In this document: positions 24,454-32,290 of the stretch, piece after piece | Layout: each line of letters starts with the position of its first letter | How positions within the stretch are numbered: the first letter of the stretch is position 1 | Source of the DNA: CALBPI01 sp045110335 | GTDB lineage: Bacteria > Pseudomonadota > Gammaproteobacteria > Steroidobacterales > Woeseiaceae | DNA length: 64,000 nt | Assembly (NCBI GenBank): GCA_045110335.1 | Contig: JBGCGB010000015.1 | Span: forward strand, 1-64,000 | Reading direction: 5' to 3' | The notes under the pieces: model-generated | Database searches by the model: none | What the model saw: the letters and a program-made list of their open reading frames with translations, nothing else | What the model was told of the DNA's origin: nothing | Made by a program: the position numbers and the translations under genes

Positions 24454-25556
24454 CAGAGGCGCATCGGCATCACTACGTATTTCGCATCACCAGCATCGAT
24501 GTCAGGAATGGAGATGACACAACTACTGTTCGCATCATTCAAACTGAGACGCACGGTTTCGTCATCAATTGCGCCTAACGCGTCTAACAAGTAGTTCACG
24601 TTAAAGCCGATTTCGATATCGTCACCGCTGTATTCCACCTCTACCTGCTCTTCCGCATCTTCTTGCTCAGGGTTGTGCGCCATTATCTTTGCGCCACTAT
24701 CGCGAATTTCTAGTCGAATACCCCGATATTTCTCATTAGAAAGAATGGCCGCACGTTGAAGTGCCGTTCGAAGCCCGTCACGGTCAGCAGTTAAATGATT
24801 CGTCGTGTCGCTAGGAATCACACGTTGATAGTCCGGGAATCTTCCATCGATCAACTTGGACGTAAATCGAATATCTCCGGCATTCACTCTGACGTGATTC
24901 TTGCCGAACTCCAACGTCATTTCGCCGTCTTCGCCCAATAACCGTTGCAGCTCCAATACCCCCTTACGCGGGACAATGACTTGTTGAACGGGCAAAGCAT
25001 CACCATCAATCGAATTTTCGCAAAGTGCCAAACGATGACCGTCCGTTGCGACTGCTCTAATCGTATTGTCTTCGGTTTCCAACAACATACCGTTTAGATA
25101 GTAACGAACGTCCTGCTGAGCCATCGCAAAATACGTTTTATTCAATAATCGTTGAACCACTGATGTCGGCAGCGAAAATGCCTTTGAAGCTTCAATATCA
25201 TCCAACACTGGAAACTCAGCTGCAGGTAATGTCGCTAATCGAAATTTACTGCGGCCACTGGAGATCAACAAACGTTCGCCTTCCAGTTTGAGTGTGATAT
25301 CAGCTTTGTCGGGCAACGCTTTGCAAATATCGAATAGCTTGCGCCCTGGTACGGTCACTTCACCAGCCAAATCAACATCAAGTTCTGTGATTGATTGAAG
25401 TTCAACTTCAATATCAGTGGCCGTGATCGCCAACTTGTTATCTTTGGCTACTAACAAAACATTGGCTAAAATTGGCATGGTCTGGCGACGCTCAACGACC
25501 CCGATCACCGCTTGTAATGCACCTAACAAGGTTTGCCGACTTGCAGACAACTTCAT
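24453..25556 (-). CDS. dnaN: DNA polymerase III beta sliding clamp
   Basis: A 367-residue clamp subunit (E. coli 366), the processivity ring for replicative polymerase. Recognisable by MKLSASRQTLLGALQAVIGVVERRQTMPIL at its start (given as positions 1-30), the middle segment YYLNGMLLETEDNTIRAVATDGHRLAL and the C-terminal IPDIDAGDAKYVVMPMRL. The second is a highly conserved core of the domain II region. It lies between the putative oriC and recF; the gene order dnaA-dnaN-recF-gyrB is the standard origin order. Confidence 0.98.
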   Translation of the reverse strand: MKLSASRQTLLGALQAVIGVVERRQTMPILANVLLVAKDNKLAITATDIEVELQSITELDVDLAGEVTVPGRKLFDICKALPDKADITLKLEGERLLISSGRSKFRLATLPAAEFPVLDDIEASKAFSLPTSVVQRLLNKTYFAMAQQDVRYYLNGMLLETEDNTIRAVATDGHRLALCENSIDGDALPVQQVIVPRKGVLELQRLLGEDGEMTLEFGKNHVRVNAGDIRFTSKLIDGRFPDYQRVIPSDTTNHLTADRDGLRTALQRAAILSNEKYRGIRLEIRDSGAKIMAHNPEQEDAEEQVEVEYSGDDIEIGFNVNYLLDALGAIDDETVRLSLNDANSSCVISIPDIDAGDAKYVVMPMRL

Positions 25557-25592
25557 ACTACTACCCTATATATATATAAAATATTTCTTATA

Positions 25593-25610
25593 TCTTATTA
25601 CTATTATTAA
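25593..25610 (-). other. DnaA-trio-like repeat next to the AT-rich unwinding region
   Basis: On the minus strand, consecutive TAA, TAA, TAG, TAA, TAA triplets run from a GC-rich segment and DnaA box into the AT-rich stretch. This is the same order as the basal unwinding system known from Bacillus subtilis, where DnaA extends along single-stranded TA(G/A) trios. Function here is inferred. Confidence 0.6.
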
Positions 25611-25623
25611 GGCCCAAGAAGTC

Positions 25624-25632
25624 TGTGTATAA
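25624..25632 (-). other. DnaA box, one mismatch
   Basis: Reads TTATACACA on the minus strand, one change from TTATCCACA. It is the box closest to the trio-like repeat and the AT-rich region. Confidence 0.65.
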
Positions 25633-25721
25633 CTTCAAAAACCTTCAACTAATCAGACACTTAAGTCTATAAAATCCCGGAAAATTGCTGTTAAGATCGC
25701 TTCAATTTCCTGTGTTTAGTT

Positions 25722-25730
25722 TGTGGATAA
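25722..25730 (-). other. DnaA box, perfect
   Basis: TGTGGATAA on the plus strand, i.e. TTATCCACA on minus. Forms an inverted pair with the box at 25746-25754. Confidence 0.85.
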
Positions 25731-25745
25731 CTCGCAACCCCAAAC

Positions 25746-25754
25746 TTATCCACA
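25746..25754 (+). other. DnaA box, perfect
   Basis: TTATCCACA, just beyond the dnaA stop codon and 15 bases from the opposite-facing perfect box. Confidence 0.85.
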
Positions 25755-25765
25755 AGCTATACACA

Positions 25766-27121
25766 CTAAGTCGTTAGTATTCTTAACAGGTTTTTGTAAT
25801 CTTCATCAACCTGACTATCTGATTCTCTTAATTCTTTAATTTTTCGGCAAGCATGCAATACCGTGGTGTGGTCTCTACCGCCAAAAGCTTCCCCAATTTC
25901 CGGCAACGAATGGCGAGTTAACTCTTTTGCAAGACTCATCGCAATTTGTCGTGGCCTAGCGATCGAACGGTTGCGTCGCTTGGACAATAATTCGCTCATG
26001 CGAATCTTAAAGTACTCCGCTACCGTCTTTTGAATATTTTCTATGCTGATACGCCGATCGCGCAATGCCAACAGGTCTCGCAATGCCTCTTTACAAGATT
26101 CAATCGTAATTTCACGTCCGGTGAAACTGGCTGTGGCAATGACCCGTCGCAATGCGCCTTCGAGCTCGCGGACATTCGAACGAATCCGCTGTGCGATGAA
26201 AAACGCAACTTCATCCGGTAGCTGAATGCCCTCGGCTTGGGCTTTTTGTATAAGAATCGCAACCGACGTTTCCAACTCGGGCGGCTCAACAGCGACGGTC
26301 AAGCCCCATCCAAACCGGCTCTTCAACCGCTCTTCCAAACCATCAACCTCTTTCGGGTAGCGGTCACAGGTGAGAATAATTTGACGCTGGCCTTCCAGTA
26401 ACGTGTTGAAAGTATGGAAAAACTCTTCTTGAGAGCGTTCTTTGCCGGCAAAAAACTGGATATCGTCAATCAACAAAACATCCAAAGATCGGTAAGCGCG
26501 CTTAAACTCGTTGATCGTGTTGTGCTGCAAGCCGCGCACCATATCGCCGACGAATCTTTCGGAATGGACATAGCAAACCCTGGCATCCGGTTGCTGGGCT
26601 AAGACTTCGTTGCCAACCGCATGCATCAAATGCGTCTTGCCTAATCCTACGCCACCGTAGAGAAACAGCGGGTTATAGGCGTGGCCGAGATTTCCAGCGA
26701 CTTGAGTCGCCGCCGCACGGGCTAGCTGGTTACTCTTTCCTTCGACAAAATTTTCGAAGGTGAAGGTCGGCATTAACCGGCTTTCCGGCATCGGCGGTAC
26801 ACTTTGCGCAGATTTTAACGACGCCGGCCTGGATGGCGGTGCACTCACAGCGCCAATAGGCTCGTTAATCACTACAGATCCGATAGCGGCACTTACCTGT
26901 ATCGGTTTGCCGGCGATTTCACTAGCAATATCGGTAAACTTTTGGATGAATTGGTCATTAAGCCGATCGACCACATACCGGTTGGGTGCTAAAAGCCGCA
27001 AAGACTCCGATGTTTCTTCCGCTTGTAACGGACGCACCCACGTATTGAATTGCTGCTCAGAAACCTCGGATCGGATGCGCTTAAGGCAACGACTCCATAG
27101 CATTGATTCTTGAGCCACCAC
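25766..27121 (-). CDS. dnaA: Chromosomal replication initiator DnaA
   Basis: A 451-residue AAA+ initiator. Domain I begins LWSRCLKRIRSEVSEQQFNTW, domain II is a short linker (about 85-115), domain III has Walker A GGVGLGKTHLMHA, Walker B VLLIDDIQFF and the sensor region ILTCDRYPKEV, and domain IV ends with the DnaA-box-binding signature GGRDHTTVLHACRKI. The start is probably GTG at 27119-27121, which has an AGGT sequence five bases upstream; ATG 27103 is in frame but lacks a ribosome site. A DnaA box at 27205-27213 upstream suggests autoregulation. Confidence 0.97.
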   Translation of the reverse strand: MVAQESMLWSRCLKRIRSEVSEQQFNTWVRPLQAEETSESLRLLAPNRYVVDRLNDQFIQKFTDIASEIAGKPIQVSAAIGSVVINEPIGAVSAPPSRPASLKSAQSVPPMPESRLMPTFTFENFVEGKSNQLARAAATQVAGNLGHAYNPLFLYGGVGLGKTHLMHAVGNEVLAQQPDARVCYVHSERFVGDMVRGLQHNTINEFKRAYRSLDVLLIDDIQFFAGKERSQEEFFHTFNTLLEGQRQIILTCDRYPKEVDGLEERLKSRFGWGLTVAVEPPELETSVAILIQKAQAEGIQLPDEVAFFIAQRIRSNVRELEGALRRVIATASFTGREITIESCKEALRDLLALRDRRISIENIQKTVAEYFKIRMSELLSKRRNRSIARPRQIAMSLAKELTRHSLPEIGEAFGGRDHTTVLHACRKIKELRESDSQVDEDYKNLLRILTT

Positions 27122-27204
27122 GGCTGACCTACCTGACGTTTATGGTGGGCTGAAATGCCGCTCAGCCACTACACGGTCAGCAAGCTTATAACGCAAGCCC
27201 GAAG

Positions 27205-27213
27205 TTATCCACA
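27205..27213 (+). other. DnaA box upstream of dnaA
   Basis: TTATCCACA, a perfect box in the 253-base dnaA-rpmH gap, about 85 bases upstream of the dnaA start. A single box here fits dnaA autoregulation better than an origin by itself. Confidence 0.8.
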
Positions 27214-27249
27214 ACCGCAACAAGATCTCTATAAAAGCCCTACAGATCG

Positions 27250-27278
27250 TTGACACACCTGAAGATTCAGCGTATCTT
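27250..27278 (+). promoter_or_regulatory. Sigma-70 promoter of rpmH-rnpA
   Basis: TTGACA (27250-27255), a 17-base spacer, then TATCTT (27273-27278). Perfect -35 and a good -10 at ideal spacing, about 97 bases before the rpmH ATG. Confidence 0.75.
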
Positions 27279-27374
27279 TTCCGGCCTTTTCGCGGTAGCG
27301 AGATTTTCTCTCGCCCGCAATGAACGCAACCGACGGATCAACCTTAAGATTGTCCGTATCCAGGATTGACTGAC

Positions 27375-27509
27375 ATGAAACGTACATTCCAGCCCAGCAA
27401 TATCAAGCGTAAGCGTACACATGGCTTCCGTGCCCGTATGGCCACCAAAGGTGGACGTCTGGTACTCAAGCGTCGACGCGCCAAAGGGCGTCACAGCCTT
27501 TCAGCTTAA
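27375..27509 (+). CDS. rpmH: 50S ribosomal protein L34
   Basis: A 44-residue, very basic protein: MKRTFQPSNIKRKRTHGF, then RARMATKGGRLVLKRRRAKG and RHSLSA. This is the full-length L34 sequence pattern with the invariant N-terminal half. It is too short for most length cut-offs. It diverges from dnaA and is followed by rnpA after 34 bases, the universal rpmH-rnpA pair. Confidence 0.98.
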   Translation: MKRTFQPSNIKRKRTHGFRARMATKGGRLVLKRRRAKGRHSLSA

Positions 27510-27543
27510 CGTTTTCTGACTCACGTCCGTCAAGCGTTGACTG

Positions 27544-27936
27544 ATGAAAGATGCATCTCTTGTCTTTCGCCGTCATCAACGCTTGCTGACTGGTGCTGAT
27601 TTCAAGCACGTCTTTCAAAACAGCCAACGCAGTAAAGACAGCCTCTTTATGGTCTGCGCGCATTTTCATCAGCGCAATCAAGCTAGACTCGGCCTTGCTA
27701 TCAGCAAACGGCATGCCCGCTTGGCTGTTCAAAGAAATCGATTGAAACGTCATGCCCGCGAGACTTTCCGTCGCATGCAGCATGAACTCCCCAAGGCCGA
27801 TTTTGTGATCGTTAATCATCCGGCGGCGACGTCTGCATCGGATGACCATATAATCGCCAGCCTACAACAGCATTTTCAACGTTTAAGTGTTCCGCGCGGA
27901 CGACGTCGCACCGGACCAACAACTACAAAGCACTAA
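27544..27936 (+). CDS. rnpA: Ribonuclease P protein component
   Basis: A 130-residue basic protein that assists the RNase P RNA in 5' processing of tRNA precursors. The RNR signature is present as ISKRHARLAVQRNRLKRHAR at about residues 53-72, and the N-terminal FRRHQRLLTGADFKHVF fits the family. The C-terminus is an Arg/Thr-rich tail. Only six bases separate it from yidC, so the small yidD gene that usually lies between them is absent. Confidence 0.95.
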   Translation: MKDASLVFRRHQRLLTGADFKHVFQNSQRSKDSLFMVCAHFHQRNQARLGLAISKRHARLAVQRNRLKRHARETFRRMQHELPKADFVIVNHPAATSASDDHIIASLQQHFQRLSVPRGRRRTGPTTTKH

Positions 27937-27942
27937 ATCTGT

Positions 27943-29628
27943 ATGGACAACCAACGCTTATTCGCGTGGGCTTTTTTCGGCCTGCTTATCATGATGACCT
28001 GGCAAGCGTGGCAGCAAGACTATGCTGCGCCAGCGGCATCAGCGCCAGCGGCGGTGGTGGAGTCCGCGGTGCCTGCGACGATAGCCGGCGACGATCTCCC
28101 CGTCATTGACGATGTTGTCACACCGACACGCGCGACCCCAACTAACGATGGTGAGTTACCGAGCGTCTCGACCATCGCAACGGATGCGGCTTACATTGAT
28201 ATCCAGACCGATGTCTTGGCATTGCGTATCAATCTAAAAGGCGGCGACATCGTCTCTGCCAAGTTGCCTGCTTATCCCATTAGCAAAGATACCCCCGATG
28301 AATACGTCACGCTGTTAAGCGATGTTGATGGTGCCTACGGTGTCTATCGCAGTGGTCTCACCAGCGGCCAGCCAGATACAGACCCGAACCACTTGGCGAG
28401 TTTCACGGCCAAGCAGGACCGCTATGTTTTGCCGGATGGTGCTGACACGCTGGTTGTCCCTTTGACCTGGACTAATGCTGAAGGGCTCGTCGTTGAGAAA
28501 CAGTTCGTTCTCAATCGCGGTAGCTATCGCATCGATATGAACTTCCGAATCCGTAATGATTCCCAAGTCGATTGGGCTGCACGCCCCTACGCACGGATTG
28601 TGCATGCCGCGCTTGCTGCTGACCGTTCCATGTTCAATGTGGAGTCTTATTCGTTTAAAGGCCCCGTTGTCTATGACGGTGAGAAATACAAGAAACATGC
28701 ACCGGAAGATCTGATTGATGAACCGGTTCGCAAAGATGGCGTGACCGGTGGGTGGGTCGCTGCCATTGAACATCACTTCTTGTCAGCGATCATTCCGGCC
28801 AATGAAGGTCAGGTGCGTCTGGAAGCGGGACGCAGTGGCGACAACTTCGTGACAGGCATCGTTGGTGCCGCCGTTACAGTTCCAGCCGGGCAAGCCGTTG
28901 ATATTCCGGTCACGTTATTTACCGGTCCAAAACTGCAAGAACAACTGAATGAAATCTCGCCGAGACTATCTTTAACCGTCGATTACGGCATTCTCACTTT
29001 ATTGGCGAATCCACTATTCTGGTTATTGTCGACCGTGTTTTCATTCGTCGGCAACTGGGGCTGGGCGATTATCATCGTCACGTTCCTGATCAAACTGGCG
29101 TTTTACAAGCTGACAGAAAAGAGTGGCCGCTCAATCGCCAAGATGCGTAAATTGCAGCCGCGCCTAAAATCGATTCAGGAACGCTACAAAGACGATCGCC
29201 AGAAACTGTCGCAAGCGATGATGGATCTCTACAAGCGGGAAAAAGTGAATCCAGCCGCCGGTTGTTTGCCGGTCTTGATCCAGATGCCATTCTTTTTGGC
29301 GTTTTATTGGGTGTTGTTGGAATCAGTTGAGATGCGCCAGGCGCCATTCATGCTTTGGATTCAGGATCTGTCCAGCCGCGATCCATTCTTCGTACTGCCG
29401 CTGTTGATGGGTGGCGCGATGATGATGCAGCAACGACTGAACCCGGCGCCGGCTGATCCAGTCCAAGCGAAAGTCATGAAAGTGCTGCCAGTGATCTTCA
29501 CGGTGTTCTTCGCGTTCTTCCCGGCCGGTCTTGTCTTGTACTGGTTCACCAATACGTTGCTAGGGGTCGCTCAGCAATGGAAGATCAATAAAGTCGTCGA
29601 AGCAGAAGACAAAAAAGCCCGCGATTGA
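27943..29628 (+). CDS. yidC: Membrane protein insertase YidC
   Basis: A 561-residue insertase that places proteins in the inner membrane with or without SecYEG. It begins MDNQRLFAWAFFGLLIMMTW (first transmembrane helix), has the large periplasmic beta-supersandwich domain (about 60-340) and the conserved five-helix core, with FLIKLAFYKLTEKSGRSIAKM, the positively charged coiled hairpin, GCLPVLIQMPFFLAFYWVL and the last helices FFAFFPAGLVLYWFTNTLL. The length is typical of gammaproteobacteria (E. coli 548). Confidence 0.97.
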   Translation: MDNQRLFAWAFFGLLIMMTWQAWQQDYAAPAASAPAAVVESAVPATIAGDDLPVIDDVVTPTRATPTNDGELPSVSTIATDAAYIDIQTDVLALRINLKGGDIVSAKLPAYPISKDTPDEYVTLLSDVDGAYGVYRSGLTSGQPDTDPNHLASFTAKQDRYVLPDGADTLVVPLTWTNAEGLVVEKQFVLNRGSYRIDMNFRIRNDSQVDWAARPYARIVHAALAADRSMFNVESYSFKGPVVYDGEKYKKHAPEDLIDEPVRKDGVTGGWVAAIEHHFLSAIIPANEGQVRLEAGRSGDNFVTGIVGAAVTVPAGQAVDIPVTLFTGPKLQEQLNEISPRLSLTVDYGILTLLANPLFWLLSTVFSFVGNWGWAIIIVTFLIKLAFYKLTEKSGRSIAKMRKLQPRLKSIQERYKDDRQKLSQAMMDLYKREKVNPAAGCLPVLIQMPFFLAFYWVLLESVEMRQAPFMLWIQDLSSRDPFFVLPLLMGGAMMMQQRLNPAPADPVQAKVMKVLPVIFTVFFAFFPAGLVLYWFTNTLLGVAQQWKINKVVEAEDKKARD

Positions 29629-29638
29629 TATGCGGCGC

Positions 29639-30823
29639 TTATTGCGCTTCCACTAAACGGTTTTGAACATGGACGGTACCGTGCAGTGTTCGATGCACGG
29701 GACAGCGATCGGCTATCTCAACCATTCTTAGGCGTGTCGCTGTATCTATGTCACCGTCAATGCGAATGTCGCGAACGTAGGTGGTGGTTGTCTCCTGGCC
29801 TTCGCGTTCTGATGATGCGGTAACCCGTACTTGAATCCGTTCCGCCTTAATGTCCTTGTGTTTGGCATACATTTGTAACGTCATGCTGGTGCAGCTCGCG
29901 AGCGCTGCGCTGAGCAACTGCACTGGTGTCGGTCCCAAATTGGCACCGCCGACACTGGCCGGTTCGTCGGCGATCATCTGGTGATCCCCACTTTGAATGC
30001 TCGTCGTAAAACTGCGCGCATAGGTCGTTGCGGTCACGCCGTCTTCATGGTTTCGAAGTTCCGGGGTCTCAAGGAACCGTTCCGCCCACGCGCCGAGAAC
30101 AGCACCGGCATAGTGCGAGTCCGCAGCGTTGGACAACAAATGGTCTGCATGATCCAGGGAAACGAAACTTTTCGGATGGAGCGCACGCTCAAAAATCTGT
30201 TGCGCATTGCTAATTTCCACGGTGTTATCAACGGGCGAATGCATGACCAAGAGCGCCTTGCGAAGATCGTGTACCGCTTGATCAAGCGGTTGGTCTTCCA
30301 AATCAGTCAGAAATGAATCACGGATCGTAAAAGGCCTTCCGGCCAGCAGGACCTCTGCTTGACCGTCTCGTTTGATATCCGCTTCTTTATCACTAAAAAG
30401 ATGCGCAACATGTTCGGGCGTTGCCGGTGACCCAATGGTCGCGACGGCGACAGCGCTTTGAATGTGTGCCGCAGCCATCAGCGTTGCGGTACCACCCAAA
30501 GAGTGGCCGATTAGTATGGCGGGTGCCAATCCTTGCTCGGCCAACCAATCTGCCGCATCTGTCAAATCTGTGACATTGCTGCTGAACGTCGTGTCAGCGA
30601 AGTCCCCTTCACTGGCGCCCAACCCGGTAAAGTCGAAACGCATGACGGCGATACCGCGATCCGTCAGCGCACGACTAATGTGGCTAATCGCTTTCAGATT
30701 CTTGGTGCAGGTAAAGCAATGGGCAAACAGGGCGACGGCGCGATGGGGCGCTGCTGGCCAATCCATCGCACCTTCGAGCCGAAGTCCGTTTCGATTTTCA
30801 AAATGTATCTTGTCGGTTCTCAT
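29639..30823 (-). CDS. Fusion of alpha/beta hydrolase and OsmC-family domain
   Basis: A 394-residue protein starting at ATG 30821-30823 (MRTDKIHFENRNG); the frame is open upstream to 31039 but overlaps mnmE. The N-terminal about 255 residues are an alpha/beta hydrolase with the nucleophile elbow GHSLGGT and a late His in DHADHLLS. The C-terminal about 130 residues are an OsmC/Ohr domain with two redox cysteines, in ALASCTSMTL and ADRCPVHRTL. This two-domain protein is a known family; a role in organic hydroperoxide defence combined with ester hydrolysis is likely but the natural substrate is unknown. Convergent with yidC, divergent from mnmE. Confidence 0.9.
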   Translation of the reverse strand: MRTDKIHFENRNGLRLEGAMDWPAAPHRAVALFAHCFTCTKNLKAISHISRALTDRGIAVMRFDFTGLGASEGDFADTTFSSNVTDLTDAADWLAEQGLAPAILIGHSLGGTATLMAAAHIQSAVAVATIGSPATPEHVAHLFSDKEADIKRDGQAEVLLAGRPFTIRDSFLTDLEDQPLDQAVHDLRKALLVMHSPVDNTVEISNAQQIFERALHPKSFVSLDHADHLLSNAADSHYAGAVLGAWAERFLETPELRNHEDGVTATTYARSFTTSIQSGDHQMIADEPASVGGANLGPTPVQLLSAALASCTSMTLQMYAKHKDIKAERIQVRVTASSEREGQETTTTYVRDIRIDGDIDTATRLRMVEIADRCPVHRTLHGTVHVQNRLVEAQ

Positions 30824-30910
30824 TAGCGTGTCCCTGATTTCATTACTAGAAGATACCGGATTGACGCGACTTTTATTGCATCCGGAACGAAAATCACGCA
30901 AGTTGCCCGC

Positions 30911-32284
30911 ATGACAGCGTTGATAGAAAATAAAGAAACGATCGTGGCCGCAGCGACGGCGAGCGGCCGCGCCGGCGTCGGTATTATTCGTGTGTCCGGT
31001 TCCGACGCCGCGCGCATCGCCACGGCTGTTAGCGAACATTTACCTGCCGCCCGATCAGCGAGTCTACAGACTTTGTTTGATGAACAGGGCGAACCGATCG
31101 ATCAAGGTATCGTCTTGTACTTTCCCGGTCCGAACTCCTACACCGGTGAGGATGTTCTGGAGCTTCAATGCCATGGCGGGCCTGTTGTAATGGATGCCAT
31201 CATCCGTAGCGTTTGTGCGCAGGGCGCACGCGTTGCACGCGCCGGAGAATTTTCGGAAAGAGCGTTCCTCAACGACAAAATGGATCTGGCGCAGGCGGAA
31301 GCGATCGCCGATCTAATCGACAGCGGTTCAAGAGATGCGGCACGTGCGGCGATGCGATCGCTAAGCGGTGACTTCTCGAAAGCGACAGAAGACCTAACGA
31401 CCCAAGTGACGATGCTTAGAATGCACGTGGAAGCAGCGATCGACTTTCCGGAAGAGGAAATTGACTTCCTCGATGATGCGGCGCTGCACGATCGGGTTGA
31501 TCGTGTCCGTACCCAGTTCGATACGTTACAAGCAAAGATCGATAATGGCAGGGCGCTCAATGATGGACTCGTTGTTGTGCTCGCGGGTGCGCCGAATGTC
31601 GGTAAGTCGAGTCTGTTGAATCAGCTGTTAGGTCAAGATGCGGCGATTGTCACGGAAATCGCGGGCACCACGCGTGACTTGATTCGAGATACGGCGGTGA
31701 TTGACGGTTTGACGATTGAATTTGTCGATACGGCCGGCTTGCGCACCACCGAAGACGTCGTAGAACGCGAAGGCATTCGGCGCAGTCGTGAAGCTGTTTC
31801 GCAAGCTGATCATGCGCTGATTCTGGCTGACGTTAGTCAGCCGGATTGGGCGGCCGGTGTTGAAACGTTGATGAGCGAATTGCCAGAGTCTCTGGCGGTT
31901 ACCGTGGTGGCCAATAAGATCGATCTTATTGACGCGAAAGCCGCGACGACGATAAATTCGCCGTCCGATGCGATCACCCGGATACCGCTTTCTGCGAAAA
32001 CCGGCGTTGGTCTTGATGCCCTTAAAGCTCACCTTCTGTCTGTCGCGGGTCTTGATCGTGATCGTGAGGGCAGCTTCTCAGCGCGTCGTCGCCATGTTGT
32101 CGCCCTGCAGAATGCGCGCGAATCCTTCGAGAAAGGCATTGTTCAACTGATTGAGTTTAAAGCCGGAGAATTGATGGCCGAAGAGCTTCGACAGTGTCAG
32201 GAACATTTGTCGAGTATTACGGGCCGTTTCACATCCGACGACTTGCTGGGCAAGATTTTCGGAGAGTTCTGTATCGGCAAATAA
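30911..32284 (+). CDS. mnmE: tRNA modification GTPase MnmE
   Basis: A 457-residue GTPase that with MnmG makes cmnm5U34 in tRNA. The N-terminal tetrahydrofolate-binding domain has GRAGVGIIRVSG and ELQCHGGP, the G domain has Walker A GAPNVGKSSLLN, the switch with IAGTTRD and DTAGLR, and NKIDL, and the C-terminus ends in the catalytic CIGK motif. The family length is about 455. Its partner mnmG lies 5 kb downstream at 37369. Confidence 0.97.
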   Translation: MTALIENKETIVAAATASGRAGVGIIRVSGSDAARIATAVSEHLPAARSASLQTLFDEQGEPIDQGIVLYFPGPNSYTGEDVLELQCHGGPVVMDAIIRSVCAQGARVARAGEFSERAFLNDKMDLAQAEAIADLIDSGSRDAARAAMRSLSGDFSKATEDLTTQVTMLRMHVEAAIDFPEEEIDFLDDAALHDRVDRVRTQFDTLQAKIDNGRALNDGLVVVLAGAPNVGKSSLLNQLLGQDAAIVTEIAGTTRDLIRDTAVIDGLTIEFVDTAGLRTTEDVVEREGIRRSREAVSQADHALILADVSQPDWAAGVETLMSELPESLAVTVVANKIDLIDAKAATTINSPSDAITRIPLSAKTGVGLDALKAHLLSVAGLDRDREGSFSARRRHVVALQNARESFEKGIVQLIEFKAGELMAEELRQCQEHLSSITGRFTSDDLLGKIFGEFCIGK

Positions 32285-32290
32285 CGGCGC

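Larger units (their letters stand above)
25557..25765. other. oriC: Probable chromosomal replication origin (oriC)
   Basis: The 209-base dnaN-dnaA gap. From the dnaN side: a very AT-rich stretch with an ATATATAT core (about 25566-25592), then TTAATAATAGTAATAAGA on the minus strand (25593-25610) resembling DnaA-trio repeats, a short GC-rich segment, a near-consensus DnaA box (25624-25632), and two perfect, oppositely oriented DnaA boxes (25722-25730, 25746-25754). Core genes diverge from this neighbourhood. Supported by pattern only; GC skew or marker-frequency data would confirm it. Confidence 0.8.

Noticed and set aside
27122..27374. dnaA-rpmH gap as the origin
   Set aside because: Only one perfect DnaA box and no strong AT-rich unwinding stretch; the dnaN-dnaA gap has more boxes and the AT-rich element. 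A bipartite origin using both cannot be excluded.
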